From: Cubamyces lactineus
Lineage: Eukaryota > Basidiomycota > Agaricomycetes > Polyporales > Polyporaceae
DNA: 64,000 nt
Reading direction: 5' to 3'
NCBI GenBank assembly: GCA_022376465.1
Contig: JACDTU010000009.1
Span: 1,302,001 to 1,366,000, forward strand
How positions within the stretch are numbered: the first letter of the stretch is position 1; the number at the start of each line of letters is the position of its first letter. Positions 49,928-59,158 of the stretch are shown piece after piece. A model generated the notes under the pieces. That model was not told the origin of the DNA. It worked only from the letters and a program-made list of their open reading frames with translations, and made no database searches. The position numbers and the translations under genes were made by a program.

Positions 49928-50349
49928 AGGCTGTTGCCAGAGGTGACATCGAACAGGCGATACATTTCGAAGACGAGTATGATCTATCCGTAGTTGTAGA
50001 ACATCGTAGCTATACGGTGTCGTCGAATGTATGATCGGAGAAATGCAAGATTATGAGGATAACAAAGAGTTGAAGGCATACAGCCTCGTGCGAACCTCGG
50101 CCCCTCTTCGCAGACCTGATGCGCAATAGTGCAAGGCCGTAGGCGATTGCCTATTCCTCTAAGCTCATGCACTAGCACCTGGTGCGTTTATCTGCTCACT
50201 GCTGAGGCAGGCACCGTCCCGACGCTGACCTTGTGCAGTGGATGAGGGTAGCTCAGGTGATTTCAGTGGTCTTTGATCGCCCATACCAGTCAGCGCCCAA
50301 AGGAATATGTGTTCCAAGAAGAGTCCAGGTTCGAATCGCTCATTCAACT

Positions 50350-50385
50350 GAGCTTGAGCTGAGAGATCTGATACTGAGCTTGGAC
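50350..50385 (-). promoter_or_regulatory. Inverted AAGCTC promoter words, paralogue C
   Basis: Reading the minus strand gives GTCCAAGCTC (50385-50376) and TCAAGCTC (50357-50350), the same words seen upstream of paralogues A and B, about 180-215 bp before the start. Confidence 0.35.
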
Positions 50386-50495
50386 TTGGGACGCAGCTCG
50401 GTCAGGAGCTCCTCATGCCGCCATAGTGAATATGCTGTCAAATTCACATCCAAGCGTGTTCCTCGTCCAAGATTTTGTCGCAAAAAGATTCCCAA

Positions 50496-50502
50496 TATAT
50501 AG
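50496..50502 (+). promoter_or_regulatory. TATA box, paralogue C
   Basis: TATATAG about 65 bp before the proposed start at 50567. Confidence 0.45.
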
Positions 50503-50566
50503 GAAGCATCTTCTCAAGCGGTCGAAGTGAGTTTGAACCACCTAGCAGCGAAACACGATACGCACG

Positions 50567-51875
50567 ATGAGTACGTTGCATAGCTCTCTTCGATCATTCG
50601 TGTTAACATGTACTGGATCCAGTTGATATCTTGGATAAGTACATTTCAGTGCGCCGCTCATGCTATTACGAGTACCACAGAAAACCGGACATCTGCGACA
50701 AGCAAGAGTTCGCCCAACCCGGGTTCGCCGAGGCGTTGTTGAGCCAATTTGAGCGTCTGGCCGAGGCAGGAGATGACGTCCAACTACGGCTTGAACAGGC
50801 TATACGGTGCGCACCTTGTCGTCAAATCACCGGACTTCGTCTTAACGGGTGTATGCGCTATATTCACCAAACAAGATGCCTCAGCGGATGGGACACAGAT
50901 GGCCGGATGTGCCACGAAGGCGCCTTGTATCACGTCGACCCGATTCTGTTTCCGAAGCTGGATCACATCACGGACAAAGCCTACCTTTCCCCAGCCACGC
51001 TGCCGGACATGACGCCCCCGGAGCTAAGCTTAAGGGCGCACTCGGTCGCGGCGTACGCGTACGTGAAGAAATACTACGCGTCCCTAGGCGAACTCGAGAT
51101 GATCGCTCTGGATGCGAAGTGCTACCCGCGCGAGGATACACAAATCAACATCCTTGACCCGCTCGACAACATCCTGTGTGCAGTGAGCCGCGCGAACTGG
51201 CTCGCGTGCATGCAGTTTATCACACCTGCAGCGCTCATGGCGGGGTTCGCATTCAAGAGTCTCGCGGAGAGCCTTGGAGTCGACGTCGACGAATTCAAGC
51301 ACTACCGCCCCCTGTGGCGTGCACTCGAGCAGCGCGAGAAGGAGCTTCGGGAGGCAGCGTGGAGCAAAAGGAGGATGACCGGCTTCTCCACGCCTAATCC
51401 AGCAGTATGCGCGTCTTCTAAATGCCCAGCGAAAAGGTCGAAGTTGTACAAGACTGCGGTTCATCCATGCGCTGGCCCTTGCCCCCTTGACATGAAGCCG
51501 TCGTACTGCAGTGAATCGTGTCGGAGGAAGGTCTGTATTCTCCATCTATCTAGACGGTGTGAAATGTTGTTTGGAGCTCACCGGCGTGGTGTACAGGACT
51601 CTAAGCATCGCATGATTTGCAGTGCGCGAGAGCAGACCGAACTCCCGCCCACTGTTATGGTGGACAAGATAACACGCGACAGGTTGGTATCGAGCATGGA
51701 GCTCAGAGGGCCTGTGGAGCAGCTCGAAAAGATCCCTTACGTGGAAGGAGAGCTAGACCCTGATCCACGGGACGGTGAGGTGCTCTGGGTATTGGAGGTG
51801 CCTTCTGCGCACGATTCTAGCAAGGTCGAGGTGTACGCCATGAAGCGCTACGAGGCGTCAGAGAAGCCCCTGTAG
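50567..51875 (+). CDS. MYND-finger protein, tandem paralogue C
   Basis: Third of six, closest to A. Exons 50567-50570 (ATG plus A), 50623-50806, 50876-51530, 51597-51875; 373 residues. N-terminus DILDKYISVRRSCYYEYH; RCLSGWDTDGRMCHEGALYH; AHSVAAYAYVKKYYAS; ANWLACMQFITPAALMAGFA; LGVDVDEFKHYRPLWRALEQ. Finger: CASSKC, CAGPC, YCSESC, HRMIC. The usual Trp before the last His is replaced (DSKHRMIC). Tail RDGEVLWVLEVPSAHDSSK ending KRYEASEKPL. All three introns here happen to lack stops, so a long open frame from 50631 also exists, but conserved motifs fit only the spliced form. Function unknown. Confidence 0.82.
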
Positions 51876-52208
51876 AATCTGCAATATCAGAACTTGCCCT
51901 CTCCTAGCTATATGTCTTGTGTTCCGCCATGCGCAATTGATCTGAAGTCGGTGCGTGCGTGCGAGTGCCAACAGCGTCCTGAGTTCCCACGCGCATTTTC
52001 AGCGCTTGTCGCGTCGCGTCGCGCGCATTTCGGCCTGTCGCGATCGCGTTAAGTACACGGCTTTGGACACCATCTCTACTGTTTCAACGACAGACAGACA
52101 GAACACAACTAGTCTGGCCTGCATTACCTGGCTCTTTAGGGTGACCCCTTACTACGCTACAAGGACTTGCGTTGTAACTGCGGAGCCTATGTCTAGGCTT
52201 TCTCCGTT
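51876..52208. other. Intergenic, promoter of paralogue D
   Basis: About 330 bp between C and D. None of the promoter words of A/B/C or E/F is present and no TATA box is clear. Confidence 0.45.
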
Positions 52209-53662
52209 ATGCCGCTTCCACCACTATCTGGCAAGATGCAGAACAAACACCCAGTCAAACCCTCCCGCTCCACACAGAGCCATGCAAGCTCGTCCTCCTC
52301 GTCACGAGCAACGCCGGCGCCGCGCTTAACTCAAGAAGTCTCCTACAATGTGCCTGCGGAGATGTACCCCGGCGGCTACGATGGCTTCGAGCACTACATG
52401 ATTCTCAAGGAAGAGGTGTGCTACGACCACCGTTCCCCTCCCGACTTCAGGCAACTCTACTCCGAAGGCAGGCGGATGATCAGAGACTACCCGGCCGAAC
52501 GCTTGGAAAGAGGTGTGCAGCTCAAGGATGCACCCATGTTGTTTGAGTATTCGTTAAGGTATGTCCCGATACCTATTGTGTGTGTTTTGTACGCTCTGGC
52601 GCAGCACCGCGTTTCGGACGCCGAGAGTATTGAACCTTGTCTTTCAGAGTGCTATCCTTATGCGAGATCCCCATAACCACCAGAAGCTCTTACACAGTGG
52701 CAGGCTACCTCGGCGACGTCGCGGGGCTCTCAACGCAATCCACGCTTGAGCGTAATGGTGGCGGTCCCCCTAGAGTGAAGAACAACAGCCCCCGGCTCCA
52801 GCTCCGTGCTCTTGCGGGGTATGCATACTTCCACCTCTGGGCTTTCTGGTGCATCACGCACGGCGGATCGCTTCACGCGCTCAAGAAAAGCAACGTCATA
52901 CACAACGCAGTCTACGCCGCAAACCTGTGCGTTGAACGTGGGTTCATTCCCCCCATTGTGCTCCGAATCGCATCTTGGATGGCGACCACGGAGGCACGTT
53001 ACGGCGTCGATATGCGCAAGAGCGAAGGCTTCAAGCGGTTTGGCTCGTTGTGGAAGGCACACGAGGAGTATCTCGCGCGCCTCCAGGAGCGGGAAACAGC
53101 GCGACTTGCCAAGGTCGCTAAAGCCCCGAACCAATACCGCTGTGCGAACGAAGGCTGCGACATACAGGCGATCAACAGGAACGCACTCAAACGATGTGCG
53201 GGTCATTGCCCAGAAGAAACGAAGCCTTATTACTGCAGTTTGTACTGCCAACGCCTTGTATGTCGTCGCCTGCGTACGTGTCTTATTTTGCGAATACATG
53301 GGCTGAACTAGTCTTGTTGCTACAAGCATTGGATAATCCATAGGGAGGCCTGCAAGAAAGACCTATCTGCAGTCTTCGATGGCATGGTGGAGGACGACGG
53401 CGACCCAGACTGGGTCGACGTCGACGACTTCCATGTGCCACCAGACCGCTACCATGTCTCGGACAAGGGCTGGCCTCTGTTTGCAGAGCGCGAAGGCCCA
53501 GAGATTTTTATCGACATACCGAACGTCAGCGTGTACCGCAAGGGCGAGATCATACGCGTGCGCACGCGCACGCTAAGCCCTGATTGCTTGAAGGCGTACA
53601 AGATGTTATGGGTGGTCGCTTATACAAACACCGCAAGGGTAGTCGTAGATGGAAGTAAGTAA
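52209..53662 (+). CDS. MYND-finger protein, divergent tandem paralogue D
   Basis: Fourth and most divergent copy. Exons 52209-52558, 52648-53257, 53327-53662; 431 residues; the two introns sit at the same positions and phases as the last two of the other copies. It lacks the 4-nt first exon and has a Ser-rich N-terminus of about 45 residues. Then HYMILKEEVCYDHRSPPDFR (equivalent to the KYLxIRRxCYYEYH motif), RVLS in place of LSGW, LRALAGYAYFHLWAFWC, and a weaker helical core (RIASWMATTEARYGVDMRK, SLWKAHEEYLARLQERE). Finger: CANEGC, CAGHC, YCSLYC, HWIIHREAC. The C-terminal part is unlike the others (VEDDGDPDWVDVDDFHVPPD) and ends VVVDGSK. Function unknown. Confidence 0.75.
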
Positions 53663-53931
53663 TGATGCTTGTATTGCCAGAGATAGCTGATTGCTGAAGA
53701 CGCTTCTCGTAGCTTTGATAGATCCCCCGCCAAACATGGGTTACCCTGCGCATTGACAACTTGATCTACACGTTGGAGGTTTGGTACTATTATAACTGTA
53801 TTTGCGTTGTATATCGCTTTCGGTGCTATTACTGCTGTGCGTATACGAAACTAATCCACTGCTTCAGTCTGCATCGCTTGCAAACGCTTGGATTTCCTCT
53901 GTGTTTTGGCGACATGCAGTAGTTGTCCGGT

Positions 53932-54255
53932 CAAAGCGCATACCGTCAAGCGCCCGTGCCTGGGGCACTGCGGCAGCTCATAGGCAAAGCTCCAGGGCAA
54001 TGTCGCCACTTATGGGTTCAACGCTTTGACCGTGTTCCAACGCATGGTCAGGACACATTACGCCCGCTTTTGCCAGGATGTGGGCAGCTCAAAGCGTTGT
54101 GACCGGAGGTAAGCAGAGGTAAGTGCGTTGGGCCTCATGGCTAGCAAACACCAATATGCGCTTCTTAGCTAGATTTAAACACAATCATAGGTGCCGTTAC
54201 ATCCTATGAAGCTTCTGCCTTCTCAAGCTTGCACTGTAGGGTGCGGACGCTTTGA
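53932..54255. promoter_or_regulatory. CAAAGCG motif cluster with inverted repeat, paralogue E
   Basis: CAAAGCGC near 53932, CAACGCTTTGA at 54019-54029 and its exact reverse complement TCAAAGCGTTG at 54089-54099, and ACGCTTTGA at 54247-54255. Related words lie before paralogue F. Either a transcription-factor site or a hairpin. Confidence 0.4.
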
Positions 54256-54299
54256 GTCCTCTACCTAGAGCACCTGCGGCGGCCCTGGCTCCTGGAATC

Positions 54300-54306
54300 T
54301 ATATAA
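54300..54306 (+). promoter_or_regulatory. TATA box, paralogue E
   Basis: TATATAA about 85 bp before the start at 54388. Confidence 0.5.
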
Positions 54307-54387
54307 TCTTCAGAGCTACGACGGTCTTTCTCGCACCCAACCTGACCTTCGTTGAAATCCCCTCACCGCAACGACCGACAGAAAACC

Positions 54388-55631
54388 ATGGGTATGAATA
54401 CGCTCACCTCCTGCATGCCAGCGGTGCGCGATTACTAACACCGGCCCCTGACAGACACTTACCAAGAGATCCTGTTTACGTGCCTTCACGATTATCGTCG
54501 TGGTCCATTCGACCTTAGCACACAGCCCCCCTCGCCATTCGACGGAGCTCCTGCCGAGCGGTACCTTGTCGATCTCAGCCGTCGGGCGAGCAAAGGCAAC
54601 ACCGCGCCGCTCAAAATCGAACGGGCGTTGAGGTACGTGCGCACTGACCCGTCCGCCGCTGACGTCCCATGCTCACGCCGACGCACGGACCTGCAGGTAT
54701 CTCAGCGGCTGGGAGACAAACGGAACGCCGGACCCCGACTCAGCTCTCGTAGCAATAGAGTCGCTCAAAGAGCTGAAACTCGAGACGTTCCCTCGCAGTC
54801 GCCTCACGGAGATCCTCTCCGCCGACGATCTCGAGCCGGTGCGGCTCATTGCCCAGGTGCACTCCATCGCCGCCTATGCGCACTACCTCAAGTACATCCT
54901 GCCTGCACGCGCCCGGATCCGGCCTCAATACGCAGCCAAGGAGAGCCTCATCTGGAACCTCCTCACCGCCGTGCGCCACGCACACGCTGCGGCGAAGATG
55001 CAGTTCATCACGCGCGGCGTGCTCTGGGCGGGGTTTGCGTTCCAGGGCATCGCCGAACTCGTCGGCCTCTCGCTGGCAAGGTTTAAGCAGTTTACACCGC
55101 TCTGGCACGCGATGGAGCAGCGGGAAATCGCGATGTTCGGAAGGGCTGGAGACGTCAGCTTTCGGACGGCCTATTTTTCTGCGGGAGAGTGCGGCCTGGG
55201 TTCGGACTGTTGGGAGACTAGGGGCCTCGCATCGTGCTCTGGCCGGTGCCCCGCGCACCTGAAACCAAAGTATTGCAGCAGAAAATGTCAAAAAGAGGTG
55301 AGTACGCTTTCGCGGCTTCGTTGCAGAGATTGGACGGTGGCTGACGTGGGTACTCGCTTGATAGTCCTGGCCGCAACATAAGGGCTTATGTGACGCTGGA
55401 ACGGCACTGGGACCGCCGCCGTCGCTGGAGTGCTCAAGATATTCGGAGAAGTACAGGTCCGAGCTCGATGCGCTCTACTCCCCGGGACGGGTTATACAAA
55501 TCGAGGTCCTTCCGGAGGTGGAAGAGGGCGCAGAGTGGCCGAAAGGGCGTGTGAGTTGGTGGAAGCTGGATGGCGCCTCTCCGTATGAATCCAGGAAGAG
55601 GGTTACATACGTGGAGAAGTGCTACGACTAA
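54388..55631 (+). CDS. MYND-finger protein, tandem paralogue E
   Basis: Fifth of six. Exons 54388-54391 (ATG plus G), 54455-54632, 54697-55297, 55365-55631; 349 residues, frames consistent. N-terminus DTYQEILFTCLHDYRRGPFD, RYLSGWETNGTPD, QVHSIAAYAHYLKYIL, AAKMQFITRGVLWAGFAFQG, LARFKQFTPLWHAMEQREIA. Finger: CGLGSDC (C-x5-C), CSGRC, YCSRKC, SWPQHKGLC. Tail KGRVSWWKLDGASPYESRK ending VEKCYD. With F it forms a subgroup: shared CLHDYR, QVHSI, PLWHAM/L and a shorter acidic region. Function unknown. Confidence 0.8.
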
Positions 55632-55962
55632 CTGGTAAAATATGTGACTCTGGCTTCAATGATATTCTGAACGGCGGCGCATGCAGGTTCAAGTTGTAGT
55701 GGCCAGATACTGGCGTCATGCCCGATATGGGCGGTATCGACCGAATAGGCAGGCGGTAGCTTTGGATCCTAACAGTTGCAAACAACATCTATCGCCCGAT
55801 GCGGCGGCAATGACTGTGGCATCGATGTATAGTTACCAGCAGTGACACGCTAGTACCACAAGACGCGAGTATCACCGGCGAGGTGTGCTGCTGACATCCG
55901 CGAGACGTTTGCTCCACTGCACTTGGATATCGGGTTATCTAGATGCCTCCAAGAGCGAACAC

Positions 55963-56032
55963 AAAGCGTCCCGCTGCCCGTAGTGCTTGGAGGGGACGCT
56001 TTCGCGGTGCACCTTTGCTCACGCAAAGCGTC
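55963..56032. promoter_or_regulatory. AAAGCGTCCC inverted repeat, paralogue F
   Basis: AAAGCGTCCC at 55963-55972 and its exact reverse complement GGGACGCTTT at 55993-56002, followed by AAAGCGTC at 56025-56032, all within 160 bp of the start. Confidence 0.45.
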
Positions 56033-56055
56033 TAGGCCGCGTACCAGCCATGCTG

Positions 56056-56062
56056 TATAAAG
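56056..56062 (+). promoter_or_regulatory. TATA box, paralogue F
   Basis: TATAAAG about 61 bp before the start at 56123. Confidence 0.5.
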
Positions 56063-56122
56063 ATCGCATGAGGGTCCCTCTATAGCTCCATAGTCACAAT
56101 CGTCTCACCTTCGCAAGACATC

Positions 56123-57294
56123 ATGGGTACGGTTGTTCGCATTTCTTAAGGCGAGCCCGTACAGTACGGCTGATGCTCTACAGAGAATTACAAGCATACA
56201 GATAAGTATAGAGAGTTACGGAGCATTTGTCTCCACGATTATCGGTTCCCACCCGATCATCCTGGGCCGCCATCCCCGTTCGATGGATTGCAGGGAGTAC
56301 AACATCTCGATCGATTGATCGAGTATACTGCAGGCAGCGAAAATTGGTACCTTGTGCACATTGAAAAGGCACTGAGGTACGCACCAGCAACCTGCTCGCA
56401 AAGCGAAATGTCGACTCTTGACGTCACTTCGCTTCGGGACACAGGTACCTATCTGGCTGGTACTCGCTTGGATCGCCACGGCTCGACGATGCTATCGCCG
56501 AGCTGGCCACTCTCCCACTAAAGACCGATGAGGACCTCGTTGACCACCGCCGAGCAACCTTACCGATCCAGTTCACTGTGCAAGTCCATTCCATTTTAGC
56601 GTACGCGTACTTCTTGAAGTACACGCTGCAGCCCCTGACGGATGACCCCGTCGCAAACCTCTTGCATGCGGTGCGTCACGCCTCGCGAGCCGCAAACTGG
56701 CAGTTCGTCAGCAGAGCGGTACTTCTGGCTGGGTTCGCCTTCAAAGGGCTGGCTGAGCGCATCAACGTTCGCCTAGAGAGCTTTGCTCACCTCTCTCCTC
56801 TGTGGCACGCGTTGGATGCTCGCGAGTGGGCGGTATTCGGCGGGGACGGTGGGCGGTCCCTGGAGGCGTGCAGGATGGGATCCTGCCAGGCTGCGAAGCA
56901 GGATTGCCGAAGGTGCGGTGGTACTTGTCTTGACAGTGGCAAGCCCAAGTACTGCTCGCCTATCTGTTTCGAGAAGGCAGGTCTTGCTATTCCTCCTGCT
57001 TAAGACGCAAGAAGCTGACGTCTTCGGCAGTATGGGGGTGCGCATGAGCCTGAATGCCACGCTGCCGTGGCTTTGCATCCCCCGCAGGAGCTGGATCTTG
57101 ATCTAGCGAGAAACCGATTCGCGGCTTTTCGTCCTAACGGGCCTGTTCAGCAGGTAGAGATAGCCTCGAACGGCGGGCTGACGGAGCTTGGAGGTTGGCC
57201 ACAGGGACGGATACTACGGAAGGAGGACTATCCTTCTCCGTTCTCCAACCAGATAGGGAAGAAAGTTGTGTACGTATGGAAGGTTTACAACTAG
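56123..57294 (+). CDS. MYND-finger protein, tandem paralogue F
   Basis: Sixth and shortest copy. Exons 56123-56126 (ATG plus G), 56184-56376, 56445-56976, 57031-57294; 330 residues. N-terminus ENYKHTDKYRELRSICLHDY, RYLSGWYSLGSPRLDDAIAE, QVHSILAYAYFLKYTL, AANWQFVSRAVLLAGFAFKG, SFAHLSPLWHALDAREWAVF. Finger: CRMGSC, CGGTC, YCSPIC, then AHEPEC. The last intron has a GC donor (AAG|gcaggt ... cggcag|TAT). It is phase 0, as in the other copies, and only this splice gives an open final exon. The usual Trp before the last His is missing. Tail PQGRILRKEDYPSPFSNQ ending VWKVYN. Function unknown. Confidence 0.77.
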
Positions 57295-57520
57295 ATATCG
57301 AGAGATTGGACATGGTAGGCTTAGATATGGTAGAGTGACAATGAGGAGAGACTTCCAGGAGACGCCTGTAGAGGGACAAGGCCGAGTACCGTGGTTAGGG
57401 TTATCGGCGAGTTCGGGCCGAGACTGAATTCGGAATGGGAGCTGTGCGGAGTGGGACGACTGTCCACAACGTCTCTTTCCCTTGCACACCTCCCCTAGGA
57501 CATTCTCTCAGCTTGTCGCA

Positions 57521-58322
57521 ATGCACCTTCATCTACATCACTCTGCGCTGGTTCGATCACGAGCTCACCAAATACGGTCTGCGTCGACCAGCTCCGCCTC
57601 GTACCCGTTCCCCACCCACGCCCGCCCAACCCCTCACCAGATATTCCATCTCCCAGCCAGCGCCACCCCACAGCAGATCAAAGCACGCTGTCCGTATCCT
57701 AAAGGGCTTCTAGCTTCGGCACAGAGCTGACCATGCATGAGGTAGACTACGAGCTGGTGCGGATACACCACCCCGACTCGCCTTTCGGACGAGACATCTC
57801 TCCTGCTATCCGACGGTCTAGGTTCCAAGCTATCACTGCAGCCTATGATACTCTGAGAGGAAAGACAAGCGGCTCAAACGGGCCTATAGACGTCTATCGC
57901 GCAGAGCTGGAGAGACGGAGGCGGGCACGGGCAGCGTATGAGGCGTCTCGGAGACGTGCGGGCGCGCAAGCGGAGGTGTGGACGGCGAGCGCGGACGACC
58001 GATGGAAGGACAGGATAATCCTCTTCGTTGGCATCATGGTGCGTCCTCCGACGTGATATTCTGCCCTTCTACAGGTCAAGATCTCAGAGGGCCTGCATAG
58101 GCACTCGGGGCTGGGCTAGGCCCGATGCTAGTCTGGCCATCATACACGGCCTCGCGCCAGGCTCACATTGTTGCTTCACAAAACCTCGCGCAGGCGAGGA
58201 GGGAAGCGCGTGAGTTTGGGGAAGAGAGGCGACAAGAGATCCATAAACGTGTCCAGGAGTACAATGCACTCAAGGAGGCGCGAGAACGACCGCCCGACAG
58301 CGGACGGACTGCAGCCGCGTAG
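57521..58322 (+). CDS. J-domain (DnaJ-like) protein, probably mitochondrial
   Basis: Hsp70 co-chaperone-type protein with one N-terminal J domain. ATG 57521 starts an Arg/Ser/His-rich leader that would serve as a mitochondrial targeting sequence. The J domain is HQIFHLPASATPQQIKAR, then across an intron YYELVRIHHPDSPFGRD, with the catalytic HPD intact, and FQAITAAYDTLRGK. Splicing T|AC restores the Tyr-Tyr pair (donor gtccgt, acceptor ggtag). After the domain come a basic coiled stretch (ELERRRRARAAYEASRRRAG), one short hydrophobic segment (RIILFVGIMVWP) crossing the second intron, and a charged C-terminal helix (EARERPPDSGRTAAA). No zinc finger or substrate-binding domain, so a J-only (class C) protein. 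Partner unknown. Confidence 0.82.
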
Positions 58323-59158
58323 CACGATGCTGCACAAGTGTGCATATGGATTGTATAGTAGGTTCTGTAACTGGTATACATATGCTCAGCTTCCTCTTTC
58401 CAGCCTGCACCGCATAAGTCTCCAGTGTTTTGCGTTGTGCCGGTTATGGCTCCACAATATGCCGAGCCAATTCCTTGTCCCACAATTCGCCCAACTTGCG
58501 CATGTATTGATGTGTACACTGACACCTTCTCTCCTATCGCCAATCGTGCAGGTCTTGGCAGGCTGGTAGTCTATCTCACTTCTCCCGCGATACTTGAATG
58601 CGTTTTCCATATCTCAAGCTGTATCGGGAAATGAATATCGTTCAATCAGCCCCGGCGGCAGCGTTGCAAACAAACTTCTTCGATGCTTGTCACCGTATCA
58701 GCCGCTCGCGGCGATACCGTCAGACAAAGAAGTTGGCCTACTGCTATCTGCAGTCCGCGGTCCCGGAGGTGGATCGATATCCGCATGGCTGGGTGGTAGT
58801 GCAGTCCTCCAAGCGGACAAGACAAACCCTGGCCCCGCGTCCGTCTCGGACGTCGTAGCGACTACCAGTGGGCGCGGTGCGTATCAGGCATTTCTTTTGC
58901 AATATTCACTACACTCGCTGTTTTTCCCCGGACAGCATGCAGGGAAAATATACTGAAACTCACCTTCAGGGACAAGGTTTGACAGGTCTGTCTCCCGGCT
59001 GACTGCACCGGTGTACGCCACACCTGCCGGTTCGCAAACTCAGTCGTATTCCCGGTGTACGAGATGCTTATAGTCCTTGCTGCTATGCTCGAGCTCAAAC
59101 GCCCGTCGTTGCTAGCCCTCCTCTCTCAGACCCCCGACAGCTGGCGCATCTCGATACC
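58323..59158. other. Intergenic, promoter of DUF6533 copy 3
   Basis: About 0.8 kb between two plus-strand genes. Open frames of up to 120 codons show no known motif or exon structure. Nothing else was recognised. Confidence 0.5.

Larger units (their letters stand above)
49928..50566. other. Intergenic, promoter of paralogue C
   Basis: About 640 bp. Holds GAGCTTGA (50350-50357), GAGCTTGGAC (50376-50385) and a TATA box (50496-50502). A stretch at 50331-50340 resembles a tRNA T-loop but no cloverleaf forms. Confidence 0.5.
53663..54387. other. Intergenic, promoter of paralogue E
   Basis: About 0.7 kb. Contains a set of CAAAGCG words including an 11-bp perfect inverted repeat, and a TATA box. 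No coding sequence was recognised. Confidence 0.5.
55632..56122. other. Intergenic, promoter of paralogue F
   Basis: About 490 bp holding the AAAGCG words and a TATA box listed separately. No coding sequence was recognised. Confidence 0.5.

Noticed and set aside
50331..50340. GGTTCGAATC, tRNA T-loop-like
   Set aside because: No matching acceptor, D-arm or anticodon stem around it. The similar word at 61272-61279 fails in the same way.
51531..51596. Reading copy C as one long exon
   Set aside because: The segment is open but would insert 22 residues into the MYND finger between the third Cys pair and the His; donor and acceptor agree with the other copies.
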